A DNA stretch of 64,000 bases from Polaromonas sp. C04 (GCF_002002705.1 NZ_MUNS01000039.1:1-64000), one strand, 5' to 3'. Counted from the first letter of the stretch, positions 19,799 through 28,918 are shown. Program-made: numbers and translations. Notes: generated by a model not told the origin, from the letters alone.

Positions 19799-21208
19799 TC
19801 AGTGCGCGGCGAAAGTGACGCGATCCGGCACCGGCTTGAACTCACCCAAGCGGCTCCACCACGGCATCAACAGGAAAAAGCCGAAGTAATAAAACGTTCC
19901 TGTCTGCGAAACAAGATTGAGCGTCGGCGAAGGCGGTACGGTACCAATATAGGCCAGCACGAAAAACACGACAACGAACACCGCGTAAACGTATTTGTGC
20001 CAGCCTGGACGGTAGCGAATCGACTTGACCGGGCTCCGGTCCAGCCACGGCAGGAAAAACAGGATGATGACCGCGCCGCCCATCACCATGACGCCCCAGA
20101 ACTTGGCGTCGGTGTTCAGCATGGCGGCCACCACGCCAGCGGCCAACAGCACGAGGACGCCCTTGAACAGCGCGGGCATCCTGGTCTTGATGACGCCGAA
20201 CGCCGCACCCGCCACCACGCAGGCCATCAACGCATACACCATCTCGCTGGTAACGGAACGCAGCATGGCGTAGAACGGCGTGAAATACCACACAGGCGCA
20301 ATCTCGCCCGGCGTTTGCAACGGATTGGCGGGAATGAAGTTGTTGGCTTCCAGGAAGTAGCCACCGGCTTCCGGCGCAAAGAAGATGATCGCACTGAACA
20401 CCATCAGAAACACACTGACACCGAAGATGTCGTGCACGGTATAAAACGGGTGAAACGGCACACCATCCAGCGGGTGCCCATTGGCATCCTTGGGGGCGTT
20501 GGGGCCCTTGATTTCCACGCCATCCGGATTGTTCGAGCCGACTTCGTGCAACGCGATGACGTGCGCCACCACCAGCCCGAGCAACACCAGCGGCACGGCA
20601 ATCACGTGGAAGCTGAAGAAGCGGTTGAGCGTGGCGTCGCCGACCACGTAGTCGCCGCGAATCCACAGCGCCAGGTCAGGGCCGACAAACGGGATGGCGG
20701 AGAACAGGTTGACGATCACCTGGGCGCCCCAGTAGCTCATCTGGCCCCAGGGCAGCAGGTAGCCCATAAAGGCCTCGGCCATCAGGCACAGGAAAATCGC
20801 ACAGCCGAAGATCCACACCAGCTCGCGCGGCTTGCGGTACGAGCCGTACAGCAGACCGCGGAACATGTGCAGATACACCACGACGAAGAACGCCGAGGCG
20901 CCCGTCGAGTGCATGTAGCGGATCAGCCAGCCCCACGGCACGTCGCGCATGATGTACTCGACCGAGCCAAACGCCAGCGCGGCGTCGGGCTTGTAGTTCA
21001 TCACCAGGAAGATGCCGGTGACGATCTGGATCACCAGCACCAGCAGGGCCAGCGAACCGAAGATGTACCAGAAATTGAAATTTTTCGGCGCGTAGTACTC
21101 GCTCATATGCTCTTTGAAGAGCTTGGTTGCCGGGAACCGGTTGTCGATCCAGTTCATCAGCTTTTCGCCAGCGCCGGCGTTGGGGGAAACTTCCTTGAAT
21201 TCAGCCAT
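19799..21208 (-). CDS. petB: Cytochrome bc1 complex, cytochrome b subunit
   Basis: A 469-residue cytochrome b with eight or more membrane helices. It has the quinol-oxidation PEW-type motif region (TPGEIAPVWYFTPFYAML carries the betaproteobacterial equivalent) and His pairs in helices B and D (e.g. RYMHSTGASAFFVVVYLHMFRG). It carries hemes bL and bH and the Qo and Qi sites. Length, including the extended C-terminal helices, is normal for full-length bacterial cytochrome b. It is the middle gene of the petABC operon. Confidence 0.96.
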   Translation of the reverse strand: MAEFKEVSPNAGAGEKLMNWIDNRFPATKLFKEHMSEYYAPKNFNFWYIFGSLALLVLVIQIVTGIFLVMNYKPDAALAFGSVEYIMRDVPWGWLIRYMHSTGASAFFVVVYLHMFRGLLYGSYRKPRELVWIFGCAIFLCLMAEAFMGYLLPWGQMSYWGAQVIVNLFSAIPFVGPDLALWIRGDYVVGDATLNRFFSFHVIAVPLVLLGLVVAHVIALHEVGSNNPDGVEIKGPNAPKDANGHPLDGVPFHPFYTVHDIFGVSVFLMVFSAIIFFAPEAGGYFLEANNFIPANPLQTPGEIAPVWYFTPFYAMLRSVTSEMVYALMACVVAGAAFGVIKTRMPALFKGVLVLLAAGVVAAMLNTDAKFWGVMVMGGAVIILFFLPWLDRSPVKSIRYRPGWHKYVYAVFVVVFFVLAYIGTVPPSPTLNLVSQTGTFYYFGFFLLMPWWSRLGEFKPVPDRVTFAAH

Positions 21209-21231
21209 GTTGTGCTCCAGGTCCTGCGGGG

Positions 21232-21825
21232 TCAGGCTTTTTCATGCTGACCGATCAGCAGTTTGGTGTCGGAGAGAAACATATAGGGCGGCACCAGCAT
21301 GTTGTCCGGCGCCGGCTTGTTCTTGAACACGCGCCCCGCCAGATCGTAGGTGGAGCCATGGCACGGGCAGAGGAATCCACCCTGCCAGTCGTTCGGCAGC
21401 GACGGCTGTGGACCAGGTGTGAATCTGTCGACCGGGCTGCAGCCCAGATGGGTGCAGATGCCGACGATGACCAGGAATTCGGGTTTGATCGAACGCCAAT
21501 CGCTTTTTGCCCACGGCGGCGTGAAGCCCGGGCGGTCCGATTTCGGGTCGGCCAGTTCCGGATCGAGCTTGGGCAGTTCCGCCAGCTCTTCGGGCGTGCG
21601 CCGCATGATCCAGACCGGCTGGCCACGCCACGCCACGGTCATTTTTTCGCCGGGCTTGAGGCCGGAAATATCGGCTTCCACCGGAGCGCCCGCGGCCTTG
21701 GCTTTCTCGGACGGCTCGAAACTCTCCACAAACGGAATAGCCGTGCACACGGTGCCCACGGCACCAGCGCATCCGGAAGCAATCAGCCATGTTCTTTTAC
21801 TGGTGTCGACTTGGGTCTCACTCAT
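21232..21825 (-). CDS. petA: Cytochrome bc1 complex, Rieske iron-sulfur subunit
   Basis: A 197-residue Rieske protein with the 2Fe-2S ligand boxes CTHLGC (near 124) and CPCHGS (near 157). An N-terminal membrane anchor lies near residues 14-35 (TWLIASGCAGAVGTVCTAIP). The twin-arginine position reads Lys-Arg (SKRTW), a variant still compatible with Tat export. ATG at 21825 (MSETQVDTSKR) gives the family N-terminus; an 8-codon upstream extension is unlikely. It is the first gene of petABC. The promoter should lie in the 148-bp gap shared with divergent mscL. Confidence 0.96.
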   Translation of the reverse strand: MSETQVDTSKRTWLIASGCAGAVGTVCTAIPFVESFEPSEKAKAAGAPVEADISGLKPGEKMTVAWRGQPVWIMRRTPEELAELPKLDPELADPKSDRPGFTPPWAKSDWRSIKPEFLVIVGICTHLGCSPVDRFTPGPQPSLPNDWQGGFLCPCHGSTYDLAGRVFKNKPAPDNMLVPPYMFLSDTKLLIGQHEKA

Positions 21826-21973
21826 GGGAATCCTCAATATACATCGCAACTTGGGGGGTTAGCAGACGATTGTAGCTGACCGTCTTCGGCCATTTCTACG
21901 CCAAAGCGGCACTTGACAGCGCGATCCGATAGGGAATACTGCTTCCTGTTCAATCCACCAAGAAAGCAAAGCC

Positions 21974-22387
21974 ATGAGCATGATGCAGGAATTCAAGGAA
22001 TTTGCCGTCAAGGGCAACGCGATGGATCTGGCGGTCGGTGTCATCATCGGCGGCGCCTTCGGCAAGATCGTCGATTCGATCGTGGGCGACCTGATCATGC
22101 CGGTCGTCAGCAAGATTTTCGGCGGGCTCGACTTCTCCAACTACTATCTCGCCCTGTCGGGTCAGGCAGGCGGACTGTCGCTGGCTGACGCCAAGAAGGC
22201 CGGCGCCGTGTTTGCCTATGGCAACTTCATTACCGTCGCGCTCAATTTCATCATCCTGGCGTTCATCATCTTCATGATGGTCAAGCAGATGAACCGCCTC
22301 AAGAAAGAAGCCCCGCCGGCCGCGCCCGCCGCCACACCGGAAGACGTGTTGCTGTTGCGCGAGATTCGCGACAACCTGAAAAAGTGA
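21974..22387 (+). CDS. mscL: Large-conductance mechanosensitive channel MscL
   Basis: A 137-residue MscL. It has an N-terminal amphipathic helix, TM1 containing [20 protein letters not shown], a periplasmic loop, TM2 ([19 protein letters not shown]) and a C-terminal cytoplasmic helix ([17 protein letters not shown]). The channel opens under membrane tension to release solutes in osmotic downshock. It is monocistronic, with a strong terminator right after it (22417-22447). Confidence 0.97.
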   Translation: MSMMQEFKEFAVKGNAMDLAVGVIIGGAFGKIVDSIVGDLIMPVVSKIFGGLDFSNYYLALSGQAGGLSLADAKKAGAVFAYGNFITVALNFIILAFIIFMMVKQMNRLKKEAPPAAPAATPEDVLLLREIRDNLKK

Positions 22388-22416
22388 GTTACACGCTACG
22401 CTTTGCGCAGCAATCA

Positions 22417-22447
22417 AGGTCCGCAGTTCATGGACTGCGGGCCTTTT
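22417..22447 (+). terminator. Rho-independent terminator of mscL
   Basis: AGGTCCGCAGT and ACTGCGGGCCT form a stem of about 10 bp around TCATGG, followed by TTTTT. The end of the T-tract overlaps the stop codon of convergent pdxA (22448-22450). Confidence 0.88.
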
Positions 22448-23500
22448 TCATGCGCAAAGCTGGCGCGCCAGGCGAATCGCCGCGATCAAGCTGGCCGCAT
22501 CGGCCACGCCGCTGCCGGCAATGTCGAAGGCCGTGCCGTGGTCCGGGCTGGTGCGCACCAGCGGCAGGCCGAGCGTGACGTTCACGCCCTTGTCCACACC
22601 AAGGTACTTGACCGGGATCAGGCCCTGGTCGTGGTACATCGCCAGCACCACGTCGAACTCGCCCGGCTGGCCGCCCCTGGCACGCGCCCGCATGAACACC
22701 GTGTCGGGCGCAAACGGGCCGCTCGCGTCGATCCCCTCCTGGCGCGCTGCCGCGATCGCCGGCGCGATGATGTCGATCTCTTCACGCCCGAACAGCCCCC
22801 CCTCGCCGGCATGCGGATTCAGCCCGGCGACGCCGATGCGCGGCCTGCGGTGTCGCGCCGAGCCAACAGGTCCGCGCACGAACTGGTGGGTCAGCCGCAA
22901 GGTTTGCAGCACGTTGTCGAAGCTCACCGCCTCGATCGCGGCGCGCAAGGAGACATGAATACTGACCAGCACGGTGCGCAATTCGTCGTTCGCCAGCATC
23001 ATGCGCACCGGCACGTCCCGCACGGGTTTGCCCAGAAACGCGGCCGCCTCGGCCTGCAGCAGCTCGGTATGCCCGGGAAAGGCGATGCCCGCGGCCGCCA
23101 GCGCCTCCTTGTGCAGCGGCGCGGTGACCAGGGCCGCAATCTCGCCGCGCAAGGCCGCACGCGCCGCCCAGGTGACGCAATCGGCCGCGAACTTGCCGGC
23201 CACACCGCTCACCCGCCCCAGCGGGATGGGCCCGGACAGACTGGAGATTGGCAGCACCGGGATGCAGCGCGGCGGCGCGCTCAAGGCATCGAGCGGCGCC
23301 TCGATCACGGCCACCGGCAGGGCGACCTGTCCCGCGCCGCCGATGAACGACACCGCACGGCGCAGCGTCGCCACGTCGCCGGCGACAAAGCAGCTGCGCG
23401 TCGCGTCCGGCGCGTCACGAAATGCCTTGGCAATGATTTCCGGGCCGATGCCGGCCGCGTCGCCTTGCGTAATGGCGATGGGGAGATTGCTGCTATTCAT
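22448..23500 (-). CDS. pdxA: 4-hydroxythreonine-4-phosphate dehydrogenase
   Basis: A 350-residue PdxA, which oxidises 4-phosphohydroxy-L-threonine in the DXP-dependent pyridoxal phosphate pathway. Family marks are ITQGDAAGIGPEI at the N-terminus, GHTELLQAE in the middle, GLNPHAGEGG, and YHDQGLIPVK near residue 290 with metal-binding His residues. ATG at 23500 (MNSSNLPIAITQGD) is preferred over an upstream extension that runs into a family-2 repeat. The stop codon abuts the mscL terminator. In many proteobacteria pdxA pairs with ksgA; here it is next to a Nif3-like gene. Confidence 0.95.
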   Translation of the reverse strand: MNSSNLPIAITQGDAAGIGPEIIAKAFRDAPDATRSCFVAGDVATLRRAVSFIGGAGQVALPVAVIEAPLDALSAPPRCIPVLPISSLSGPIPLGRVSGVAGKFAADCVTWAARAALRGEIAALVTAPLHKEALAAAGIAFPGHTELLQAEAAAFLGKPVRDVPVRMMLANDELRTVLVSIHVSLRAAIEAVSFDNVLQTLRLTHQFVRGPVGSARHRRPRIGVAGLNPHAGEGGLFGREEIDIIAPAIAAARQEGIDASGPFAPDTVFMRARARGGQPGEFDVVLAMYHDQGLIPVKYLGVDKGVNVTLGLPLVRTSPDHGTAFDIAGSGVADAASLIAAIRLARQLCA

Positions 23501-23517
23501 GTGGCTACGCCCCAGTT

Positions 23518-23594
23518 GCCGCCGGGCCGCCCCAAGGCAACTGCGGCCCCCTTGGGGGGCAGCGCAGCACACGCAGTGGCAAGCGTGGGGGCCA
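23518..23594 (+). repeat. Family-2 GC-rich repeat between pdxA and the Nif3-like gene
   Basis: The best-preserved copy: GCCGCCGGGCCGCCCCAAGG, then GGCCCCCTTGGGGGGCAGCG, then ACACGCAGTGGCAAGC and a terminal GTGGGGGCCAT. The centre can fold as CCCCCTTGGGGGG. Confidence 0.8.
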
Positions 23595-23596
23595 TG

Positions 23597-24367
23597 TCAT
23601 GCCGGGTTGTCAATATCGATGAACTCGTGCGCCAGGCCGAACTGCGCGGCCACGTGCGCGGCCACCGCGGGCGCGCCATAGCGCTCGCTGGCGTGGTGGC
23701 CGCAGGCCAGATAGGCCACGCCGCACTCGCGCGCATAGTGCGCCTGCGGCTCGGAAATCTCGCCGGTGATGAAGGCATCGGCCCCGGCCGCAATCGCCGC
23801 CTCGAAGTAGCCCTGCGCGCCGCCGGTGCACCATGCTACTTTTTTGATAGCTCCAAGTTCAGCACCGACAAGGACTACATGGCGATTCAGCACATGCTGC
23901 AGGTGATCGGCGAGACTGCGGGCGCTGTCAAAGCTGCCGCCTTCCACGCGTCCCCCCAGAAAGCCCAGGTCCTGTTCGCCAAAACGGCCGGCGGGCCCGT
24001 CCAGCGCCCGCAAACCGAGCTGGAGCCCGAACTGCGCGTTGTTGCCCAGCAGCGGATGCGCGTCCAGCGGCAGATGGTAGGCGAACAGGTTGATGTCGGC
24101 CCCCAGCAGCAGCGCCAGCCGCTGCTTCATCCAGCCAGTCACCGTGCCGTGCTGGCCGCGCCAGAACAGGCCGTGGTGCACAAAAATCGCGTCGGCCCGG
24201 GCCGCGATCGCGGACTCGATGAGGGCCCGGCTGGCCGTCACGCCCGAGACGATTTTGCCGACGCTGGCGCGGCCCTCGACTTGCAGGCCGTTCGGCCCGT
24301 AGTCCTTGAAGCGCGCGGGCTCCAGCAGGGTGTCGAAGGCGGCGAGCAGTTGGTGGCGGTGAATCAT
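23597..24367 (-). CDS. Nif3-like dinuclear metal centre hexameric protein
   Basis: A 256-residue Nif3/YbgI family protein with the metal-ligand motifs IFVHHGLFW near residue 62 and ACGHHASERYG near 220. YGPNGLQVEG near 22 is the N-terminal signature. YbgI-type proteins form toroidal hexamers with a dinuclear metal site; the substrate is unresolved. The start MIHRHQLLAAFD fits the family; upstream ATGs at 24376 and 24412 are possible. Codons for AIKKVA coincide with a family-1 17-mer. The gene is divergent from the DegS-like protease gene, 74 bp away. Confidence 0.88.
   Translation of the reverse strand: MIHRHQLLAAFDTLLEPARFKDYGPNGLQVEGRASVGKIVSGVTASRALIESAIAARADAIFVHHGLFWRGQHGTVTGWMKQRLALLLGADINLFAYHLPLDAHPLLGNNAQFGLQLGLRALDGPAGRFGEQDLGFLGGRVEGGSFDSARSLADHLQHVLNRHVVLVGAELGAIKKVAWCTGGAQGYFEAAIAAGADAFITGEISEPQAHYARECGVAYLACGHHASERYGAPAVAAHVAAQFGLAHEFIDIDNPA
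23835..23851 (+). repeat. Family-1 17-mer within the Nif3-like gene
   Basis: GCTACTTTTTTGATAGC, encoding AIKKVA on the minus strand. It differs by only one base (position 4) from the 17-mer at the gltB 3' end. Confidence 0.6.
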
Positions 24368-24441
24368 GCGGTGCATCAAGGAGGACAGGGTTTTGCCATG
24401 ATTGTGGGCCAAAGTACGGGCCGGTCGTGGACAATTGCGCC

Positions 24442-25608
24442 ATGAAACGTTTCTGGCTCCTTTTTTCGCAAACCGTCACCGTGCTGCTGGCGGCCTACTT
24501 CGTGACGGCGACCCTGCATCCCGAATGGCTGGGCAGGATGGCCTCGGGCGGCGGCGCGGTGGCGGTGATCGAGGCGCCGGCGGCGAGTTCGTCACTACCG
24601 GCGACCGGCAGCTTCAGCGCCGCCGCAAAGAAGGCCGCGCCGGCCGTGGTCAGCATCAACACCAGCAAGGCCGCCGAGAAGAATCCGAACGGGGACGACC
24701 CGTGGTTCAAGTTCTTTTTTGGCGACCGCGGCGACGAGCCGCAGACCAGCCTGGGCAGCGGCGTGATCGTCAGTCCCAGCGGCTACATCCTGACCAACAA
24801 CCATGTGGTGGAAGGCGCCGACGAAATCGAGGTCATTCTCAACGACAGCCGCCACGCCCAGGCCAAGGTGATCGGCACCGACCCCGACACCGACCTGGCC
24901 ATCCTGAAGATCGACCTGGATCGCCTGCCCGTGATCGTGCTGGGCAACTCGGACGCGCTGCAGGTGGGCGACCAGGTGCTGGCCATCGGCAATCCGTTCG
25001 GCGTCGGCCAGACGGTCACGGGCGGCATCGTGAGCGCGCTCGGGCGCAACCACCTGGGCATCAATACGTTCGAGAACTTCATCCAGACCGATGCCGCCAT
25101 CAACCCCGGCAACTCGGGCGGCGCGCTGGTGGACGTGAATGGCAATCTGATGGGCATCAACACCGCCATTTTTTCGCGCTCCGGCGGCAGCATGGGCATC
25201 GGCTTCGCGATTCCGGTCTCGACCGCGCGCCAGGTGCTCGACAGCATCGTGAAAGACGGCCGCGTCACGCGCGGCTGGATCGGCGTGGAACCCAACAACC
25301 TGTCGCCCGAACTGGCGGAAACCTTTGGTTTGAAGCTGCCCAAGGACGGCAACCCGGACGCGCTGGCTGGCGTGATCATCACCGGCGTGCTGCAAAACGG
25401 GCCGGCGGCGCAGGCGGGCATCAAGCCCGGCGACGTGATCGTGAGCGTGGCCGGCAAGCCGGTCAGCAATGTGGGCGAGCTGCTGACCAGCGTGTCGGCG
25501 CTCAAGCCCGGCACACCGGTCAAGTTCGCGCTGCTGCGCCAGGAGGCCCGGATGGAACTCGACGTGACCCCCGGGTTGCGGCCCAAGCCGCGCAAAGAGG
25601 AGCGGTAG
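24442..25608 (+). CDS. DegS/HtrA-type serine protease with one PDZ domain
   Basis: A 388-residue membrane-anchored periplasmic protease. An N-terminal membrane segment (residues 3-25, FWLLFSQTVTVLLAAYFVTA) is followed by a trypsin-like domain with His in TNNHVVEGA, Asp in DPDTDLAIL and Ser in NPGNSGGALV. A single PDZ domain lies near 285-375. One PDZ plus an anchor is the DegS layout rather than the two-PDZ DegP layout, which suggests a role in sigma-E-type envelope stress signalling. No anti-sigma factor gene is near. The ATG at 24442 was chosen over an ATG five codons upstream. It converges with tatC across a family-1 repeat. Confidence 0.9.
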   Translation: MKRFWLLFSQTVTVLLAAYFVTATLHPEWLGRMASGGGAVAVIEAPAASSSLPATGSFSAAAKKAAPAVVSINTSKAAEKNPNGDDPWFKFFFGDRGDEPQTSLGSGVIVSPSGYILTNNHVVEGADEIEVILNDSRHAQAKVIGTDPDTDLAILKIDLDRLPVIVLGNSDALQVGDQVLAIGNPFGVGQTVTGGIVSALGRNHLGINTFENFIQTDAAINPGNSGGALVDVNGNLMGINTAIFSRSGGSMGIGFAIPVSTARQVLDSIVKDGRVTRGWIGVEPNNLSPELAETFGLKLPKDGNPDALAGVIITGVLQNGPAAQAGIKPGDVIVSVAGKPVSNVGELLTSVSALKPGTPVKFALLRQEARMELDVTPGLRPKPRKEER

Positions 25609-25617
25609 ACACCCCGT

Positions 25618-25673
25618 CTGCTATCCGATCAATAGCTGACGGCGCATATCCCATAAGGGCATAGGCGCTATTT
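25618..25673. repeat. Family-1 repeat, long form, between convergent genes
   Basis: Holds GCTATCCGATCAATAGC (25620-25636), a spacer, CCCATAAGGGC and the end GCGCTATTTCA. It fills the 64-bp gap between the protease stop and the tatC stop. The two hairpins with T-rich ends could act as a bidirectional terminator. Confidence 0.75.
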
Positions 25674-26470
25674 CACTGAACTTCGGAAGCCTTGGCCTCC
25701 TCGTCGGGCGCCTTGGTGTGCTTGATGAAAATCTGGGCCGACCAGATGCCGACCTCGTACAGCATATACATGGGCAGCAGCAGCGCCAGCATGGAGACCG
25801 GATCGGGCGGCGTGACCAGACCGGCCACGCCGGCGGCGCCCACCAGAAAATAGGCGCGCCAGGACTTGAGCTGCGCCACCGTCACGAGCCCCATACGGGC
25901 CAGAATGACGACGATGACGGGCACTTCGAAGGCCACGCCAAAGGCCAGGAACATGGTGATCACGAAGTCCAGGTAGGCCTCGATGTCGGGAGTCACCGCC
26001 ACCGAATGGGGGGCCAGCCGCTGGATCGCCGGGAAGGCCTGGCCGAAGACAAAGAAGTAGCAAAAGGCGGTGCCCAGGTAGAACAGGATCGTGCTGGCGG
26101 TGACCAGCGGCAGCACCAGGCGGCGCTCGTGCTTGTACAGCCCCGGCGCCACAAAGGCCCAGATCTGGTACAGGATCCACGGCAGCGCAATGCCCACGGC
26201 GACCAGCACGGACACCTTGATCGGCACCAGGAACGGCGACACCACACCGACCGCAATCATCTTGGAGCCTTCGGGCAATGCCTTGACCAGCGGCATGGCC
26301 AGCAGGTCGTACAGACGGGACGGGCCCGGGTAGAAAAAAAGCACCACCAGCACGATGCCGACGCCGTAGCATGAGTACAGCAGCCGGTCGCGCAACTCGA
26401 TCAGGTGCTGCACAAACGGCTGCTCGGTGCCAGCCAGTTCGTCTTCTTTACTTTTTTCGGGGTCGGACAT
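25673..26470 (-). CDS. tatC: Twin-arginine translocase subunit TatC
   Basis: A 265-residue polytopic protein with six membrane segments. The TatC signatures are the N-terminal HLIELRDRLLYS and FVAPGLYKHERR. It recognises the twin-arginine signal together with TatB. The C-terminal tail is acidic and ends EVQ. The stop lies at the edge of a family-1 repeat. It follows tatB by 68 bp on the minus strand. Confidence 0.96.
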   Translation of the reverse strand: MSDPEKSKEDELAGTEQPFVQHLIELRDRLLYSCYGVGIVLVVLFFYPGPSRLYDLLAMPLVKALPEGSKMIAVGVVSPFLVPIKVSVLVAVGIALPWILYQIWAFVAPGLYKHERRLVLPLVTASTILFYLGTAFCYFFVFGQAFPAIQRLAPHSVAVTPDIEAYLDFVITMFLAFGVAFEVPVIVVILARMGLVTVAQLKSWRAYFLVGAAGVAGLVTPPDPVSMLALLLPMYMLYEVGIWSAQIFIKHTKAPDEEAKASEVQ

Positions 26471-26538
26471 GATGGGAATTGATTGGGGTCACGCCCAACA
26501 TACCTTGGAGCGAACAGGCGACAGCAAACCGCCTGCAG

Positions 26539-27006
26539 TTAATTGAACTTGTGCGGCCGGTAGCGCGCCACGCGCGCTGCACCGGACAGGGCCTTGGTGC
26601 GGATGCCCGCACGCGCCTTGTACCACTGCGGCGTGGCGCCCTGCTTCAGGCGCCATTTCTTGCCCGGATGGCGGTACTGCGGATAGCTGGGGGCGACGTC
26701 ACCGGCGAGGCTGGACGCCGGCGTGTCGCTGGTGGCGTCCGACCACTGTTTTTCGAAATCGCTGGCCCCGGTCTTGATGGATTGGCTGACGTCGCGCGCC
26801 GCGTCTTCCATCGTTTCCTTCATCTTCTTGAGCTCGTCCAGATCCATCGAACGGCTCACTTCGGCCTTCACGTCCGCCACGTAGCGCTGCGCACGCCCCA
26901 TCAGGGTGCCGATCGTGCGCGCCAGCCCCGGCAGCCGCTCGGGGCCGATCACCACCAGCGCGATGCCGCCAATGATGGCGAGCTTGGTGACGCCAATATC
27001 GAGCAC
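26539..27006 (-). CDS. tatB: Sec-independent translocase subunit TatB
   Basis: A 155-residue TatB. An N-terminal membrane helix ([27 protein letters not shown]) with the Glu/Pro hinge is followed by an amphipathic helix ([20 protein letters not shown]) and a polar, basic tail. It partners TatC in binding folded precursors. It sits between tatA and tatC in the usual order. The C-terminus ends in a Lys/Arg-rich stretch without distinctive motifs. Confidence 0.93.
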   Translation of the reverse strand: MLDIGVTKLAIIGGIALVVIGPERLPGLARTIGTLMGRAQRYVADVKAEVSRSMDLDELKKMKETMEDAARDVSQSIKTGASDFEKQWSDATSDTPASSLAGDVAPSYPQYRHPGKKWRLKQGATPQWYKARAGIRTKALSGAARVARYRPHKFN

Positions 27007-27034
27007 TTACGCAGCCCCCCGTGGTGCCTGCATT

Positions 27035-27277
27035 TCAGCTCTTGGTCTTGGCTTCGACGTCGATGGTCTCTTTGCCCGCCGGCGCGGCGGAGCCGACCTG
27101 CTGCGTCACCGCGGCAGTGGCCTCGGCAGGCTTGTCGGCCGTACCATCCTTCATGCCGTCCTTGAAGCCCTTGACCGCTCCGCCGAGGTCGGAGCCGATG
27201 TTTCTGAGTTTCTTGGTGCCGAAAATCACGATGATGATGACCAGAAAAATAAGCAGATGTGTGGTTGATAGTCCCAT
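27035..27277 (-). CDS. tatA: Sec-independent translocase subunit TatA
   Basis: An 80-residue TatA. The single membrane helix is [20 protein letters not shown], followed by [20 protein letters not shown] (hinge and amphipathic helix) and a disordered tail. It oligomerises to form the translocation path. The ATG at 27277 is preceded by an AGGAG ribosome site; the longer upstream frame is not supported. It is 28 bp upstream of tatB. Confidence 0.95.
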   Translation of the reverse strand: MGLSTTHLLIFLVIIIVIFGTKKLRNIGSDLGGAVKGFKDGMKDGTADKPAEATAAVTQQVGSAAPAGKETIDVEAKTKS

Positions 27278-27355
27278 GAGTTTCTCCTGACGAATAACGT
27301 TGATTTTAGATGGTGCAATGCCCCGGGTAAACCAGGCAGTCCCGATTGACCCCAC

Positions 27356-27715
27356 TCAGCCCCTGCGCCACGGCCGCGGCCCGCCGATCACGTGCATGTG
27401 CAGGTGGTGGACCTCCTGCCCGCCCTGCTCGCCGGTATTGAGCACGATCCGGAATCCCCCTTCGGGATATGGCTGGCAGCCCGCCTGTAGCGCCAGCTGC
27501 GGCGCCAGCACCATCATGCGCCCCAACAGGCCGGCGTGCTCGGGGCCGACCTGGGCCATCGACGCGACGTGCTGCTTGGGCACCAGGAGGAAATGCACGG
27601 GCGCCCAAGGATGGATATCGTTGAAGGCGAAGAGTTCCTCATCTTCATAGACCTTGGTCGAGGGAATCTTGCCCTCGATGATCTTGCAGAAAAGACAATC
27701 CGGGTCGTATGTCAT
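27356..27715 (-). CDS. hinT: HIT-family nucleotide-binding protein (HinT)
   Basis: A 119-residue HIT protein with the histidine triad HHLHMHVIGG at 103-112 and the N-terminal CLFCKIIEGKIPS signature. HinT enzymes hydrolyse adenosine phosphoramidates. The ATG overlaps the stop of the DUF4870 gene (ATGA). It links the his genes to tatABC, the usual betaproteobacterial order (hisE-DUF4870-hinT-tatA). Confidence 0.94.
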   Translation of the reverse strand: MTYDPDCLFCKIIEGKIPSTKVYEDEELFAFNDIHPWAPVHFLLVPKQHVASMAQVGPEHAGLLGRMMVLAPQLALQAGCQPYPEGGFRIVLNTGEQGGQEVHHLHMHVIGGPRPWRRG

Positions 27716-28107
27716 AGGGTGTTGCCAACCGGCTGGCTGTCGTTCATGGCCACCATGCCGCGCACGATGCGGTACAGGAACCAGATGGAAATAAGGCCCC
27801 AGGCGATCCAGCCGGGCACGATGAACAGCAGCCACAGCGGGATCGTGATCACATACAAAATGCCGGCCCACAGGACGGAGCGGATGCGCCACGAAAAATG
27901 GCTGGCCTGCCAGCTGCCCTGTGCGTCGCCCTTCTTGACCAGGTCGATCACCAGCGCCACCAGCAGCAGGGCCAAGCCGACCTGCGCACCCGGAATCACG
28001 GCACCGATCGCCACGATGAGATGCAGGATATAGCTGACCCAGCCCACGGTCTTGAGCGATTCGGCCTTTTCCTTATCGCTCATATTGGCATCGATGACGT
28101 CGCTCAT
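27712..28107 (-). CDS. DUF4870-like small membrane protein
   Basis: A 131-residue protein with three hydrophobic segments near 24-45, 48-60 and 78-115. The N-terminus is charged ([19 protein letters not shown]). It matches the DUF4870/Tic20-like small membrane proteins found between hisE and hinT in Burkholderiales. No biochemical function is known. It overlaps hisE at its start (ATGA) and hinT at its end, so it is translated with the histidine operon. Confidence 0.85.
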   Translation of the reverse strand: MSDVIDANMSDKEKAESLKTVGWVSYILHLIVAIGAVIPGAQVGLALLLVALVIDLVKKGDAQGSWQASHFSWRIRSVLWAGILYVITIPLWLLFIVPGWIAWGLISIWFLYRIVRGMVAMNDSQPVGNTL

Positions 28108-28496
28108 GGCTTTCCCCCTGGTGCAATGGCACTCGCTTCATGTTCTCGCGCGCGCACCTTGCGCAGCGCCTTTTCCTCGATACCGCTGGTGCCCTCGCGG
28201 CGCTCCAGCTCGGCGATCACATCCGCCGGCGTCAATCCGTAGTGAGCCAGCGCGATCAGGCAGTGAAACCACAGGTCGGCCACCTCGGCCACGATTTTGG
28301 ACGGGTCGCCGCCATGCTCGGCATCCTTGGCCGCCATCACCACTTCGGTGGCTTCTTCGCCGATTTTCTTCAGGAAGGCGTCCGGCCCGCGCTCGAGCAG
28401 GCGCGCCACATAGCTTTTCTCGGGGTCGCCGCCATGGCCCGGTTTGCGGCTTTCAATCACGGCGGCGAGCCGCGCCAGCGAATCGTTCGAACTCAT
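28104..28496 (-). CDS. hisE: Phosphoribosyl-ATP diphosphatase
   Basis: A 130-residue HisE, step two of histidine synthesis (PR-ATP to PR-AMP). The MazG-like metal site appears in [15 protein letters not shown] (EExxE plus D) and in [19 protein letters not shown]. It is separate from hisI here, unlike the fused HisIE of enterobacteria. It lies 6 bp after hisI and overlaps the DUF4870 gene by 4 bp. Confidence 0.95.
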   Translation of the reverse strand: MSSNDSLARLAAVIESRKPGHGGDPEKSYVARLLERGPDAFLKKIGEEATEVVMAAKDAEHGGDPSKIVAEVADLWFHCLIALAHYGLTPADVIAELERREGTSGIEEKALRKVRAREHEASAIAPGGKP

Positions 28497-28502
28497 GGCA
28501 CC

Positions 28503-28892
28503 TTATTTGTAGATGGATTCGGGGTCTTTCAAGACCGGCTCGGTGACCTGCCACGCGCCGTCCTTGTAAATGCTGAAAAAGCAGCTGTGCCGGCCCGTGT
28601 GGCACGCAATGCCCGGCGTGTGGCCGAGTTGCGTGACCTTGAGCAGGATCACGTCGTTGTCGCAGTCAATACGCAGCTCATGCACCGTCTGGATGTGGCC
28701 GGATTCCTCGCCCTTGAACCACAGCTTGCCGCGCGAGCGGCTGAAATACACCGCGCGGCCCAGTTCGGCCGTCTTTTGCAGCGCCTCGCGGTTCATCCAG
28801 GCGAACATCAGCACGTCGCCGCTGCCCACCTCCTGCGCGATCACCGGGACCAGCCCCTGGGCGTCCCATTTCACTTCGTCAAGCCAGTTCAT
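28503..28892 (-). CDS. hisI: Phosphoribosyl-AMP cyclohydrolase
   Basis: A 129-residue HisI with [13 protein letters not shown], the substrate and metal segment [12 protein letters not shown] (Asp ligands) and the zinc Cys residues in HTGRHSCFF. It opens the adenine ring of PR-AMP in histidine synthesis. It lies between hisF and hisE in the minus-strand operon. The 83-bp gap upstream towards hisF is unusually long for this operon and carries a perfect family-1 palindrome. Confidence 0.95.
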   Translation of the reverse strand: MNWLDEVKWDAQGLVPVIAQEVGSGDVLMFAWMNREALQKTAELGRAVYFSRSRGKLWFKGEESGHIQTVHELRIDCDNDVILLKVTQLGHTPGIACHTGRHSCFFSIYKDGAWQVTEPVLKDPESIYK

Positions 28893-28918
28893 GAGGAGAT
28901 TGTCGGGTATTTCGGGGT

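Noticed and set aside
23484-23502. GCTATTCATGTGGCTAC at the pdxA start
   Set aside because: Length is 17 but the arms are direct (GCTAT and GCTAC), not inverted, so it is not counted as a family-1 copy.
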